Counted from the stretch's first letter, positions 34,559 through 44,322 are shown. The stretch is DNA of 64,000 bases from Chryseobacterium joostei (GCF_003815775.1 NZ_CP033926.1:4402001-4466000); one strand, 5' to 3'. Numbers and translations are program-made. Notes: a model not told the origin generated them from the letters alone.

Positions 34559-35266
34559 ATGAAAAAAAAATATTTTATTACACTTTGTTTTTTAAGTTCA
34601 TCACTATATTTTTCTCAACTTCCTTTGGACTTAGATCAGGATGGAATTCTAAATTCGACAGACAATTGCATCCTCAAATACAATCCTTCTCAATCGGATG
34701 AAGACAGTGATGGAATTGGAGACAGTTGTGATTGCAGTCCATCATTTGCCAATCCAAACGGACAACAAACTCCGGATGTTCTTATTTGGAACGTACCTTC
34801 CAATCCTATATCAACAGGAACGTTGGTCACTTTTAAAGCGGAAATTTATAACGGTACGCCTACCTATCAATGGAAAAAAAACGGAAATAATGTAGGAAGT
34901 AATTCTTCCATTTATACCGATAATACTCTTGTAAATGGTGATCAAATTATTTGCAAGCTTATAAATTTCGATCCCTGCAATTCCGGAAATATAGAATCTG
35001 TTAGCAATACAATATCCATTTCCACTAGTTCTTTGGCAATTTCAGAAATCGCTTTCAAAGAAAATTTAATTTTCCCGGTTCCTGCAAAAGACATCATCCA
35101 TTTCAAAAATTTTAAAAACAATACGAAAGCCGAAGTTTATGATATGAATGGAAAACTGATTACAGTTTTAAAAATCATTAATGAATCCGCAAATATAGCC
35201 ATGCTAAAATCCGGATTGTACATTTTAAAAATGGATGGGTTAAAAACAAAACTGATTATCCAATAA
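34559..35266 (+). CDS. T9SS-secreted protein with thrombospondin type-3 repeats
   Basis: A 235-residue secreted protein. The signal peptide starts at the ATG at 34559 (MKKKYFITLCFLSSSLYFSQ); an upstream start would bury it. Two calcium-binding type-3 repeats follow (DLDQDGILNSTDNC and DEDSDGIGDSCD). A central Ig-like or PKD-like segment (TLVTFKAEIYNGTPTYQWKK) comes next. The last ~70 residues are a type A T9SS sorting domain (FPVPAKDIIHF, AEVYDMNGKL, LKSGLYILKM). It should be exported by the type IX system and attached to or released from the surface. The next gene starts 11 bp later. Confidence 0.85.
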   Translation: MKKKYFITLCFLSSSLYFSQLPLDLDQDGILNSTDNCILKYNPSQSDEDSDGIGDSCDCSPSFANPNGQQTPDVLIWNVPSNPISTGTLVTFKAEIYNGTPTYQWKKNGNNVGSNSSIYTDNTLVNGDQIICKLINFDPCNSGNIESVSNTISISTSSLAISEIAFKENLIFPVPAKDIIHFKNFKNNTKAEVYDMNGKLITVLKIINESANIAMLKSGLYILKMDGLKTKLIIQ

Positions 35267-35277
35267 AACATAAAACT

Positions 35278-37245
35278 ATGAAAAACTTCAAATGCAAAAT
35301 CTTCATCAATCTGATGCTGATTTTATCAATGAGCACTTTCGCACAAAAATCCGACGCTGGCGGGCATGTAAAGTTATTAAAGAAATATCCCGCACGAATT
35401 TTTCTCGGAGGAGGAATTTCTATACCGAACCCAACTGCAAAAGATGCTGTATCTTTTGAAAACCTCACGAACATTAACATTAGTGCATATATCCCTGTAA
35501 AATCTTTTGACAAACGGAGTTGGGGAATTGAAGGAGGCTTTAATTACGGCTGGAACAATAGCGATATTTGTCCTGCAATTGAGCCTTTTCAGATTTTGGG
35601 GCAAAATTCGCCGCCGGTTCTCACAGAAAAAGGGTCAGGAGTTCCAAGACAAGCAAATTTTAGAATAGGAATCGGTCCCGGTGCGGAATTTTCGCTGGGA
35701 GATAAATTTTCAATATTGCCTTCAATCCAAGCAGCTTACATCAGTTTTTCCGAAAGCAAATGTTCAATTACACAAAATTCTTCGATAAACGGAATTTCTT
35801 ACGATTGGAATCTTTGTGACAGAATTACAGAAAAATCTTCCGGAATCGGATTTTTACCCAAATTAAAATTTATCTACCAATTTGGGCGAATTGGGCTTTG
35901 GATAGAGGGAAATTACTTATTGGGACAAAAAATGAAAACCACTACCACAACTCTTGTTCCTGAAGGAAATGCACAAAACGGTTTTTATAATGTGGGGCAA
36001 ATGAATTTCGCAACTTACCAAACAACGGTGAAAAATGCGACATACTCTGCTTTTGGTATCAATGGAGGAATCGTCATCGGATTGGGAAAAGGAATTACCG
36101 AAAAAGGCATTAAAAAAAATGAGAAAACAAAAAACACTGCCATTCATCAGGAAATAACTTCCGAAGATGAAAAATTTCCGCCCAATATTCAGAAATTAAT
36201 TGATGAGCAGGACAGAAAAGCCAACAACACATTTCAATATGTTAATGAAAGCAGTAAAAAATCGGCACAATCCAAATGTAATTTCGAGGTGGTAAAAGTC
36301 GATATACAATGCAACGGAAAAGACCAGAACGGAAACAAAAAATATTCGGTTTCCATTCAGTACAAAAATTTGTCAACTTCGGGGAGTTCAAAATTGGGAC
36401 ATTACGCCATTGCTTGTACACCAAATACATCGAACGGAAATTACCTGAATGTTCTTCCGGCAAATTCCGCCACGATTTCAAATCTTTCTCCGGCAAATTC
36501 AGCTTCCACAATCATTGCACCAGGAGCTACACAAACCATTATTTTTGATTTTGTTCCGCAACCAGGTTTCAGCTCTTTGAATATTCAGGGAAATACCATT
36601 AATGCAATAACAGGATGCGGAAATTGTGATGACAATATTTCTCTTAATTTACCGAATTGCTGCGATGGCTGCGAAAAAAATCCGGTGGTAGTAAAACCAG
36701 TTTCTATCGTTTCCGTAAATCCAAATACGGGAGTTTTGCAAGTCACAAATTCGGTTTCCACGCCAAATAATATTGTACGGATTGATTCCGATTTGGTTGC
36801 CGTGAAATACTTTCCGACCAATTCAGATTGTGTGAAATGCAACAATTTGCTACAAAATCAGAATAATTTTATTGATGCCAATAAAATTCAGGGAACAGGC
36901 TGGAAAAACAGCGGAAACGGAAAATATGTCGGTGAAAATACCAATCCTAATATTTCGCGATCCTTAACTTTTGCTTCCGCAAATAGTAATGGAATTCCGC
37001 TTGCAAATCCTGCAAATATTGTTCATAAAATAGGAGTTTCGCCGGTTTCCTGTTGTGATGATACAGTAGAAATCTGGATTCGTTATACGGTTTGGGACAA
37101 AGACTGCAATGTTTGCGACAAACTTGTAAAATCTGTAATCTCAAGAAAAGGAAGTTGCTCAGGAACTTCAACCGGAGGAACTTCCGGACCTTTCAATCCT
37201 CATTCTTCCGAAGCGGAAATCCAAATTAAAAACCTTAAAAACTAA
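35278..37245 (+). CDS. exported protein: barrel-like N-terminus and Cys-rich C-terminus
   Basis: A 655-residue exported protein with signal peptide (ending STFAQ). Residues 35-275 have alternating amphipathic strands with glycine turns and close with GINGGIVIGLGKG, resembling an outer-membrane barrel. A charged linker (about 280-330) leads to a C-terminal part dense in paired cysteines (GCGNCDD, NCCDGCEK, DCVKCNN, CCDDTVEIWIRYTVWDKDC, CNVC). The C-terminal pattern of CC-x5-V-x-IRxTxWDxxCxxC recurs in the next gene product. No T9SS tail. The product is unknown; a surface structure assembled from this pair is a reasonable guess. Confidence 0.7.
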   Translation: MKNFKCKIFINLMLILSMSTFAQKSDAGGHVKLLKKYPARIFLGGGISIPNPTAKDAVSFENLTNINISAYIPVKSFDKRSWGIEGGFNYGWNNSDICPAIEPFQILGQNSPPVLTEKGSGVPRQANFRIGIGPGAEFSLGDKFSILPSIQAAYISFSESKCSITQNSSINGISYDWNLCDRITEKSSGIGFLPKLKFIYQFGRIGLWIEGNYLLGQKMKTTTTTLVPEGNAQNGFYNVGQMNFATYQTTVKNATYSAFGINGGIVIGLGKGITEKGIKKNEKTKNTAIHQEITSEDEKFPPNIQKLIDEQDRKANNTFQYVNESSKKSAQSKCNFEVVKVDIQCNGKDQNGNKKYSVSIQYKNLSTSGSSKLGHYAIACTPNTSNGNYLNVLPANSATISNLSPANSASTIIAPGATQTIIFDFVPQPGFSSLNIQGNTINAITGCGNCDDNISLNLPNCCDGCEKNPVVVKPVSIVSVNPNTGVLQVTNSVSTPNNIVRIDSDLVAVKYFPTNSDCVKCNNLLQNQNNFIDANKIQGTGWKNSGNGKYVGENTNPNISRSLTFASANSNGIPLANPANIVHKIGVSPVSCCDDTVEIWIRYTVWDKDCNVCDKLVKSVISRKGSCSGTSTGGTSGPFNPHSSEAEIQIKNLKN

Positions 37246-37250
37246 AAATC

Positions 37251-39080
37251 ATGAGAAAAATATTAGCCATACTATTTATTTGTTTTTTTGCAAATCTCAC
37301 TTTTGCCCAGGATCTCAAAAAGATTGCAGAAAAAAATGCAATTAGTGAAAAAATTCCTCAAAAAGATGTTGAAAAATTTGTTCAAAATCAGATTTCGGCT
37401 TTATCAAAAATTCAATCTATTTCAAAAATATCGCAGACGCTTCCTCCTTACACAAATGAGATATGTGATGACGGAGGTTTTGAAACTAAAAATTTTTCAC
37501 AATGGGGATGGACAGCTGCAATGAATTTTAGAAATAGCAGCAGTAATGCGAATTTTAGTAATTATCAGCCGCTTTCAGGTTTTATAACATCAGTAAACAG
37601 CGGTTCTACAAATTTTTTATGGGAAATTGTAAGTACCGGAAATGATCCACTATATAGTGGTCTATCAAAAGTTCACACTGGAGTAAAGGCTTTAAAATTA
37701 GGTAGTTCAGGGGTTAATTTCAGTGCAGAATCAATAATGAAAACTGTAACAATAGATGCTTCTAATGCAAATCTTAGCTTCTGGTATGCATTGGTTTTAG
37801 AAGATCCTGGTCATGGAACGGGCAATCCTTTCTTTGGCGTAAGAATCCACACACTATCTTCAGTTAATTTTGTTCCTCTACTGCCCACGATAGGATCAAT
37901 GAATACTTCACCCCTTGTTTCTGATGCCAGTAGTTTTTGGATTAATTCAGGAACAAACAGAATACGTCCTTGGACTTGTGCAAAAGTTGATTTGTCAAAG
38001 TATATCGGTCAACAAGTCACTATTGAGTTTTTGGTTTCGGATTGTGCAGCAGGAGCACATTTTGGGTATGCTTATATTGATGATATATGCATGGGTTGCA
38101 AAGGATCTGATTTAGGAGATGCAAGTATTTCTGGCATGTCAAAAGATTGTGGATCAAATGCTGTGGTAAATGGTAACTATACATTGCCCAATTCTCCTAC
38201 AAATACAGGAACTTTAAATTCTCTTCAAGCTCAGTTATACCAAAATGGAATTGCTGTAGGAACTCCGATTATGATTCCCTCATCATCTATTAACACTACA
38301 TTAAAAACGTTTAGCTTTTCAATGTTATTGTTTGGAACAGTAGCTTCAGGAAATTATGACATTGTGATTACGGGGAATTTTACTTTTTCAGGTTCTTCCT
38401 TTTCTACAAGCTCTCCTTCCTACGGATTTGTTGCCGGAATTAATAATGATTGGCAAACTGATTGTCCGTTTAATTCCGCATTATGCTGCAAAAACACATT
38501 GAGCTTATCATCAGCAGCAACGATTCCGCCAAGTTATCCTTATAACGAAGGAACTTATGCCGTTGAAAAATATAATTTTACGGCTCTTTCTAATGCTCCA
38601 ATTACTGAATTGAAAGTAGAGGTAATCAGTTTCGAATGGTTGGATGGCCCCGAAGACTGCAAGCAATGTCAAATAAAAAGCACTAATCTGGGTTCTATTT
38701 TTGGCGGAATTAATATTGGCGGTTTAATGATTCCCGCATCGATACAACCCTATGGTAACGGAATTTCTACTACATCCAATAATAATGAAGTGGTATTTTC
38801 TTTTTCAAATGGAAGAAACATCAATTCCGGAGATTTTTTAAGACTCGTTTATCTTCTTCCTCCGGAAAAAAACTTGACATGTTGTGAAACAAAAGCGAAG
38901 GTGTGTCGAAAAATTACTTGGAAAGATATTAATTGCGGTTATTGTGAAGTGTATGACTGTTCTACTGTAGATCTGAAAAGTAAAAGTGAGTTGCCAATAG
39001 GATTTACATTACCCAATATTACGACACTATATTTGAATTCAAGAGATATTTTTGCAAATGGAAGAGCGGCTGGTTTCTGA
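37251..39080 (+). CDS. exported jelly-roll and Cys-rich protein
   Basis: A 609-residue exported protein (signal peptide ending TFAQ), 5 bp after the previous gene. Residues 70-280 (ICDDGGFETKNFSQWGW through GYAYIDDICMGC) look like a carbohydrate-binding or MAM-like jelly roll: DGGFE at the start and YIDDI at the end are typical of that fold. The C-terminal ~180 residues share with the previous product a module containing DC-x2-C, LGS/GG-rich turns and CC...W-x-D-x2-C-x2-C (CRKITWKDINCGYC). No sorting tail or catalytic motif. The tight spacing indicates co-expression with the previous gene. Confidence 0.7.
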   Translation: MRKILAILFICFFANLTFAQDLKKIAEKNAISEKIPQKDVEKFVQNQISALSKIQSISKISQTLPPYTNEICDDGGFETKNFSQWGWTAAMNFRNSSSNANFSNYQPLSGFITSVNSGSTNFLWEIVSTGNDPLYSGLSKVHTGVKALKLGSSGVNFSAESIMKTVTIDASNANLSFWYALVLEDPGHGTGNPFFGVRIHTLSSVNFVPLLPTIGSMNTSPLVSDASSFWINSGTNRIRPWTCAKVDLSKYIGQQVTIEFLVSDCAAGAHFGYAYIDDICMGCKGSDLGDASISGMSKDCGSNAVVNGNYTLPNSPTNTGTLNSLQAQLYQNGIAVGTPIMIPSSSINTTLKTFSFSMLLFGTVASGNYDIVITGNFTFSGSSFSTSSPSYGFVAGINNDWQTDCPFNSALCCKNTLSLSSAATIPPSYPYNEGTYAVEKYNFTALSNAPITELKVEVISFEWLDGPEDCKQCQIKSTNLGSIFGGINIGGLMIPASIQPYGNGISTTSNNNEVVFSFSNGRNINSGDFLRLVYLLPPEKNLTCCETKAKVCRKITWKDINCGYCEVYDCSTVDLKSKSELPIGFTLPNITTLYLNSRDIFANGRAAGF

Positions 39081-39250
39081 TAAAGTTGAACAGAAAAAAG
39101 ATTCCTAAAACTCTTTCTATTTAGGATAGATATTACACACTCTCTTGACATGAATACCGATTTTCTAATTAGCAAACAGAATTAGAAAATCATCAATTTC
39201 ATTGCGTATAACAATTTTCTTAATCTACAAAGTCTAAAGTTTATTAAAAA

Positions 39251-39278
39251 CTAAACCGCAACAAAAGTTGCGGTTTAG
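39251..39278 (+). terminator. strong hairpin terminator
   Basis: CTAAACCGCAAC / GTTGCGGTTTAG 12-bp perfect stem with AAAA loop, about 170 bp past the previous stop. Confidence 0.75.
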
Positions 39279-39314
39279 TTCTTGTTTAAGTACTAAGTAT
39301 TGCTGAAAAGCTAT

Positions 39315-39569
39315 CTATTTCTCAAAATTAGGCTCGTTTTTGATAAATTTAAAATGCTCATCACTCATTAATATGATCCAGTTTGGGATTTTTAAATCTC
39401 CCACAAATCCTCCGTAATTATGATTGGCATATTCATCCATAATAACGGTTCTTCCTTGTTGCATTTTCAAAGTACGTGTCGTCGATTGATATTTCTCGAT
39501 TAGAGGTCTTTTTGAATCTGCTATATGATTCTCAATACAGCTTTGGGAAAGAAATATTTTAGATATCAC
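39315..39569 (-). CDS. small hypothetical protein, possibly a fragment
   Basis: An 84-residue ORF on the minus strand between two plus-strand operons. It contains a plausible conserved-looking C-terminus (TVIMDEYANHNYGGFVGDLK then WIILMSDEHFKFI). There is no signal peptide and no recognised family. A further open minus-strand fragment lies at 39694-39804 but in a separate frame context, so both may be remnants of one or more decayed genes. Confidence that it is expressed is low. Confidence 0.35.
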   Translation of the reverse strand: MISKIFLSQSCIENHIADSKRPLIEKYQSTTRTLKMQQGRTVIMDEYANHNYGGFVGDLKIPNWIILMSDEHFKFIKNEPNFEK

Positions 39570-39693
39570 TATATTTTTTACCGGATATTTTAATCAAGGA
39601 ATATATTATAAATGTAAAATATTTTGTTTTTCAATAATTTATGTTTGTGGAATAATCAGGCTTCTGCCATCGCTTCTTCTAAAACTTTCGAGT

Positions 39694-39804
39694 TTACTCT
39701 TTCTTCTCAGTCTTCGCCTTTTCAGCCGCTATTTTTGTCATCAACATATCAGGTAAAGTTCCTTTTTCAAATTGAATATATTCAATACGATAAAAATACC
39801 AACT
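39694..39804 (-). pseudogene. short ORF remnant without start
   Basis: An open minus-strand stretch of 36 codons reading WYFYRIEYIQFEKGTLPDML and then a lysine/glutamate-rich end (KAKTEKKE) before a stop. No start codon near its beginning and a stop directly upstream. The otherwise empty 39570-39910 interval holds only this and the cold-shock leader. Confidence 0.25.
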
Positions 39805-39836
39805 TCATTTTTTGTTTACAGATCGATTAATTGCTT

Positions 39837-39874
39837 TGATACTATTAGTATCAATAAGGCAATGGCACGTGCCA
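39837..39874 (+). promoter_or_regulatory. structured leader of the cold-shock gene
   Basis: Two small palindromes, TGATACT ATT AGTATCA (39837-39853) and TGGCACGTGCCA (39863-39874), lie within 75 bp of the cold-shock gene start. Structured leaders are common for csp mRNAs, so a regulatory role is plausible but unproved. Confidence 0.35.
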
Positions 39875-39910
39875 AAATAGTTTTAATACATAATTTTATA
39901 ATATAATACA

Positions 39911-40102
39911 ATGCAACAAGGAACAGTAAAATTCTTTAATGACGCCAAAGGTTTTGGTTTTATTACACCATCAAATGGAGGTCAGGATATTTTCGTACAT
40001 ACATCAGGTTTAATTAATGATATACGCGAAAATGACACTGTAACATTCGATTTAGAGAACGGTAAAAAAGGCATTAACGCAGTTAATGTACGAGTAGCAT
40101 AA
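39911..40102 (+). CDS. cold-shock domain protein
   Basis: A 63-residue single cold-shock domain, a small RNA/ssDNA-binding protein acting as an RNA chaperone. RNP1 is KGFGFI (residues 13-18) and RNP2 is DIFVHTS (25-31). Start MQQGTVKFFND is canonical and the length is full. A long AT-rich structured leader precedes it and a strong terminator follows. It sits oddly alone within the accessory block. Confidence 0.93.
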   Translation: MQQGTVKFFNDAKGFGFITPSNGGQDIFVHTSGLINDIRENDTVTFDLENGKKGINAVNVRVA

Positions 40103-40140
40103 ATTCAGTAGAAAGCTTAAGCTTTCTTGATGTTAAAATC

Positions 40141-40170
40141 AGCAGATAACATAAGTGTTATCTGCTTTTT
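40141..40170 (+). terminator. terminator of the cold-shock gene
   Basis: AGCAGATAACA TAAG TGTTATCTGCT perfect 11-bp stem followed by nine Ts. A separate palindrome AGAAAGCTTAAGCTTTCT is at 40111-40128. Confidence 0.88.
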
Positions 40171-40225
40171 TTTTGGTGTACCAATAGGAAAATATGAGGA
40201 TTACAGTTAACTCTGGAAAGAAGGA

Positions 40226-40381
40226 ATGTACCAACTAAGACAATATGCAAAGCCTCTTGTAATAAATATAAAGCCTGAGATTTTTAATAATTTTGATAAA
40301 GAAAATTACCTTAACATTGAAACATATTCCGGATTATTTGGTATAGAATGTATCTATTACCACTGGAAACATAAAGCCTGA
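40226..40381 (+). CDS. 51-residue hypothetical ORF, possibly a gene fragment
   Basis: Reads MYQLRQYAKPLVINIKPEIF and continues with a plausible soluble sequence ending CIYYHWKHKA. There is no recognised family. It lies in the 447-bp gap between the cold-shock gene and the second kinase, which otherwise holds only the terminator and upstream sequence of the kinase. It could be the tail of a lost gene. Confidence 0.3.
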   Translation: MYQLRQYAKPLVINIKPEIFNNFDKENYLNIETYSGLFGIECIYYHWKHKA

Positions 40382-40549
40382 TAAATAATATTTAAGTTAT
40401 ACTTTGATATTTTAAAATTAAACTTTCCACTTCATCAATCAGCTTTCACACTTTATAAACCCTGACAATCTCCGTCGGAAGAAAATGAGTACTTTTGAAA
40501 AACAGTATCATCCGGAAAATTTACGGATAATCCTATGGTTTCCTGATAA

Positions 40550-43501
40550 ATGAGAAAAAACATTACATTTCATTTATATCTTTTCCTGTTTGTTATTATG
40601 AACGGCGTGCAATCTTTTGCACAATCCAATTACAAAGTTCAGAGTTATAAGTACACAGATGGTTTGCCTTCGGATAACATTTTGTCAATAGACAAAAAAG
40701 ATGGGTTTTTGTATGTGGGAACCCAAAGAGGACTTAGCTTATTCGATGGTTATCGCTTTCTGAATCAAAAATTTTTAACAGAACCAATCAGTTCATTATT
40801 CTTAAAAAATAATGTTCAATATCTTAGTTCGGGTAGTCGGGGTATTTGTAGTTTGAGTAATTTTTACAATCAGCCAAAGGTTATTACAAAAGTTAATTTT
40901 AATGATGATAATACCAATAATGACCATTACGATAATCTCTTCATAGACGGCAAAAAACGAATATGGTGCAGTGACCAGAACAACCTGAAATTCTTTTCAT
41001 CCAACAGAAATAAAAACTGGAAAATCGATGAATCCGGAAATCTTTCGGAAAATAAATTACGATTTTTTCAAGTAGATAATGAAGTCTGGGTAGCAACTCC
41101 AAAAGGTATTTTTGTCTGGAATGAAAAACTAAAAACCCTACAAAAACATTCCAATCCTGTTTTAGCAAAAAATGCATTTGTATCAGGATTTTCTGTTTCT
41201 GAAAATGAAATTTTTCTTAGTAGTTTTTCAGGAGAAATTTTTCTATTTGAACCTCAAAAAGGAAAAATTTCATTATTAAAATCAATTCAAAATCTTCCGC
41301 TTTATCTTGTGAAATCTTTTTCAGGAAATGATAATTTTTTGCTGATTTACAACAAAAATGAAATTTATAAGTATGATAAAAAACTGAATAAATCTGAGTT
41401 GATATTCTCTTCAAAAAATGAAATCAATACTGTTTTTTACGATAAGGAAACCAGAATAATCTGGGCTGGAACCAATCGTGGTCTGCAGAAAATAATTTCC
41501 AATGAAGAGAGCATAGAAAATATTCATTTTTCAAGAAAAGATAACCAAACGATTACAACTATTACGGAGGACAAAAACCACAATCTTTGGATGACCAATA
41601 ATACTTCTGAAATCTATTGCCTGAAAACGGATAAAAATATTGAAGTATTTCATTCAGTCTCTCCAAAAACTGTTTTTACGAATGTTTTTATTGATGATAA
41701 AATTTTTATTTCTGCCTCTGACGGTGTTTATATCATCCAGAATCATCAGATTAAAAAAGTAATTTCTTTGCCTTTTCCTGTTAAAAAAATTATTAAGGAC
41801 TATAAAAATCAATTATGGGTTCTATCGTCTAAAAATGGAATTAAGGTATTTGATTCCAACACTTTCAAGGAAAATAAAAACGCCATCCAGAATTCTGAAA
41901 GTTATTGGAAAACCAATACAAGCAATGATATTTCGGTAGCAAAAGATGGTACAATATGGCTTGCGAGCTGGATGCCGAAAGATTATGGTATTTCTTTTTT
42001 TGATGAAAAACAGCATTTGTTTAAAGAAATTAATAGTCTGAAATCATTCAAAAATGAATCGAAATTCATCACTGATTATTACAACAGAATTACTTTGACC
42101 AAAAATCAAAATATCCTGTTTTCCGGTTATGGTGGCTGGAATTTGGTGTCTCCAAAAGGCGAAATTCTACGTTCATTTTTCACCTCAGAATATAAAATAG
42201 CGAATGATCATATCGAAGGAATTGCCGAAGATTCCCTCGGAAATATCTGGTTTGCCTGCGCAGAAGGGCTTTACCAATATAATTTTGCAACAGACAAAGC
42301 TATTAGGATTTTTCAATTAGACGGTCTGGAAAATAATGACCTCACGTTCGGGTTTTATAAATTTAATGATAACAGGATTGCTGTGGCTGTTGATAGCGGA
42401 ATACAGATCCTGAATTTGGATAAAATTGTTAAAACTCAATTAATCAATGAACTAAAATTAACTTCCGTAAAAAAAGACAATGTAGAAATTCCAGTTACGT
42501 CCAACGAATTTAATTTTGATTACAACTTTACAGAGTTGGATTTTAATTTCTCAGCGCTTAGTTTTTCGGACAATGAAAAAATCGTTTACCGGTACAGGTT
42601 TTCTGATGAAAAAAAATGGAATTACCTTGGAACAACACCCAAACTTTCACTGATAAAACTTCCTCCTAGCAATTATGAAATCATCATAGAAGCCGGAGAC
42701 AATTTAGGGAACTGGCAACAGAAACAATTAAAAATTAACCTGAAAATCAATCCGCCGTTCTATCTCAGATTTTGGTTTATAGGAATGATGATATTGCTGT
42801 TGATATTCGTTGGATATTTGATTTTCCGCTATCTTCTGAATCAGGAAAAAGAAAAAAGCAAACTGAAACAGACCATCAAAGACGTGGAGATGCAAATACT
42901 TCGTTCTCAGATGAATCCGCATTTTTTGTTCAATTCTTTAAACTCGATTAATAGTTTTATTGTTCAGCAAAAAAGTAAGGAAGCAAGCACTTATCTCACG
43001 ACTTTTTCCAAATTGATGAGAAATATTCTGGATAATTCAAGACACGAAACCATCAACCTGGAAAAGGAAATTGAAACCCTGAAAATGTATCTAAAGCTGG
43101 AAACAGCCAGATTAGACCATTGTTTTGATTACCAAATCATTATTGACAAAGATATTGATACAGAATTTGTTCAGATTCCACCGCTTATCATTCAGCCTTT
43201 TGTGGAGAATGCGATTTGGCACGGTCTGGTTAATAAAAAAGAGAATGGATTTCTGAAAATTGAAGTTTCTGAAATACAGGAATCTATGCTCAATATTAAA
43301 ATTACGGATAACGGAATTGGCAGGGAAGCTTCCGCTTTGCTGAAAAAAGAACAGATAAAGCATAAATCTTACGGAATAGAAATTACCCGACAAAGAATAG
43401 AAATACTGAACCCTAAAAACCAAATTCTGATAACGGATTTGGATGATGGAAACGGGAATAAAGGAACATTGGTAGAATTAAACATAATGTATTATGATTA
43501 A
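40550..43501 (+). CDS. propeller-type sensor histidine kinase, LytS-like
   Basis: A 983-residue membrane kinase. A signal peptide (ending QSFAQ) and a periplasmic propeller sensor with repeats such as LYVGTQRGLSLFDGYRF, IIWAGTNRGLQKI and GNIWFACAEGLYQYN lead to a Y_Y_Y domain (about 640-725) and one membrane helix (FWFIGMMILLLIFVGYLIF). The cytoplasmic part is the His_kinase (PF06580) type: His791 in SQMNPHFLFNSLNS, then an ATPase domain with VENAIWHGL and DNGIGR. It overlaps its LytTR regulator by 8 bp. It shares the input architecture of the 30.8-kb kinase but not the output type. Confidence 0.92.
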   Translation: MRKNITFHLYLFLFVIMNGVQSFAQSNYKVQSYKYTDGLPSDNILSIDKKDGFLYVGTQRGLSLFDGYRFLNQKFLTEPISSLFLKNNVQYLSSGSRGICSLSNFYNQPKVITKVNFNDDNTNNDHYDNLFIDGKKRIWCSDQNNLKFFSSNRNKNWKIDESGNLSENKLRFFQVDNEVWVATPKGIFVWNEKLKTLQKHSNPVLAKNAFVSGFSVSENEIFLSSFSGEIFLFEPQKGKISLLKSIQNLPLYLVKSFSGNDNFLLIYNKNEIYKYDKKLNKSELIFSSKNEINTVFYDKETRIIWAGTNRGLQKIISNEESIENIHFSRKDNQTITTITEDKNHNLWMTNNTSEIYCLKTDKNIEVFHSVSPKTVFTNVFIDDKIFISASDGVYIIQNHQIKKVISLPFPVKKIIKDYKNQLWVLSSKNGIKVFDSNTFKENKNAIQNSESYWKTNTSNDISVAKDGTIWLASWMPKDYGISFFDEKQHLFKEINSLKSFKNESKFITDYYNRITLTKNQNILFSGYGGWNLVSPKGEILRSFFTSEYKIANDHIEGIAEDSLGNIWFACAEGLYQYNFATDKAIRIFQLDGLENNDLTFGFYKFNDNRIAVAVDSGIQILNLDKIVKTQLINELKLTSVKKDNVEIPVTSNEFNFDYNFTELDFNFSALSFSDNEKIVYRYRFSDEKKWNYLGTTPKLSLIKLPPSNYEIIIEAGDNLGNWQQKQLKINLKINPPFYLRFWFIGMMILLLIFVGYLIFRYLLNQEKEKSKLKQTIKDVEMQILRSQMNPHFLFNSLNSINSFIVQQKSKEASTYLTTFSKLMRNILDNSRHETINLEKEIETLKMYLKLETARLDHCFDYQIIIDKDIDTEFVQIPPLIIQPFVENAIWHGLVNKKENGFLKIEVSEIQESMLNIKITDNGIGREASALLKKEQIKHKSYGIEITRQRIEILNPKNQILITDLDDGNGNKGTLVELNIMYYD

Positions 43502-44234
43502 AAGTATTATTGTAGATGATGAGAAGCACTGTATCATCACGCTTCAACATTTGATTTCGGAGATGGACAATATCGAAGTCGTTGCAAGTACACAAGAAAG
43601 TATTACTGCAAAAGAACTGATAGAAAAACACAGTCCTGACATAGTATTTCTGGACATAGAAATGCCTGTGATGAACGGTTTTGAGCTATTGAGCCAGTTT
43701 GATTCTCTGCCTTTCAAGGTCATTTTTACCACCGCTTACGACCAATACGGAATCAAGGCTCTCAAAATGAATGCCTTGGATTATCTTCTTAAACCTATTT
43801 CTACAGAAGATTTGGAAGAAAGTATTCAAAAGTATAACGCCAATGAAATGCAGATTTCACAGGAACAAATCTACCAGGTACATCAGTTCATTCGTGGAAA
43901 AATCCAGGATACTTTGGCGCTTTCCACACAACAGGGATTGATTTTTATAAAAACCGAAAATATCTCTTATCTTGAAGCGGACGGTTCTTATACACACATC
44001 GTGATGAACGACAAATCCAGACATTTGGCGAGCAAACCTTTGTCTAATTTTGAGGATATTTTACAAGATAATTCGCTTTTCTTCCGGGCACAAAAATCCT
44101 TCATCATCAACCTGAAAAATATCAAACAATACATCCGTGGCGAAGGTGGAGAAATCATTATGGAAGATGGTAAAAACATCGCTTTGAGCCGCAATAAAAA
44201 ACAAGAATTTTTATCATTTTTTCACAAAATCTAA
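43494..44234 (+). CDS. LytTR-type response regulator
   Basis: A 246-residue regulator. The receiver domain has the acidic pocket VDDE (7-10) and the phosphoacceptor Asp54 in VFLDIEMP. The switch Thr is in FTTAYDQY, and the Lys is in DYLLKPIS. The C-terminal LytTR DNA-binding domain (about 140-246) shows FIKTENISYLEADGSYT, FFRAQKSFIINLKNI and ALSRNKKQEF. It is translated from an 8-bp overlap with the LytS-like kinase, so the two form a stoichiometric pair. Confidence 0.93.
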   Translation: MIKSIIVDDEKHCIITLQHLISEMDNIEVVASTQESITAKELIEKHSPDIVFLDIEMPVMNGFELLSQFDSLPFKVIFTTAYDQYGIKALKMNALDYLLKPISTEDLEESIQKYNANEMQISQEQIYQVHQFIRGKIQDTLALSTQQGLIFIKTENISYLEADGSYTHIVMNDKSRHLASKPLSNFEDILQDNSLFFRAQKSFIINLKNIKQYIRGEGGEIIMEDGKNIALSRNKKQEFLSFFHKI

Positions 44235-44261
44235 GAATAGATTAATTTTATATCTTAGTGT

Positions 44262-44307
44262 CACAGATGCACAGATAAGTCATCAAGCCATTATCTGTGC
44301 ATCTGTG
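44262..44307. repeat. perfect 17-bp inverted repeat upstream of the GxxExxY gene
   Basis: CACAGATGCACAGATAA (44262-44278) and its exact complement TTATCTGTGCATCTGTG (44291-44307) around a 12-nt loop. Each arm itself contains two CACAGAT-like units. The right arm ends 15 bp before the ATG. Confidence 0.9.
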
Positions 44308-44322
44308 GCAAAAACACAAACT

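Noticed and set aside
39624..39830. 68-residue plus-strand ORF upstream of the cold-shock gene
   Set aside because: Composition is Phe/Ser-rich and it overlaps a more protein-like minus-strand fragment.
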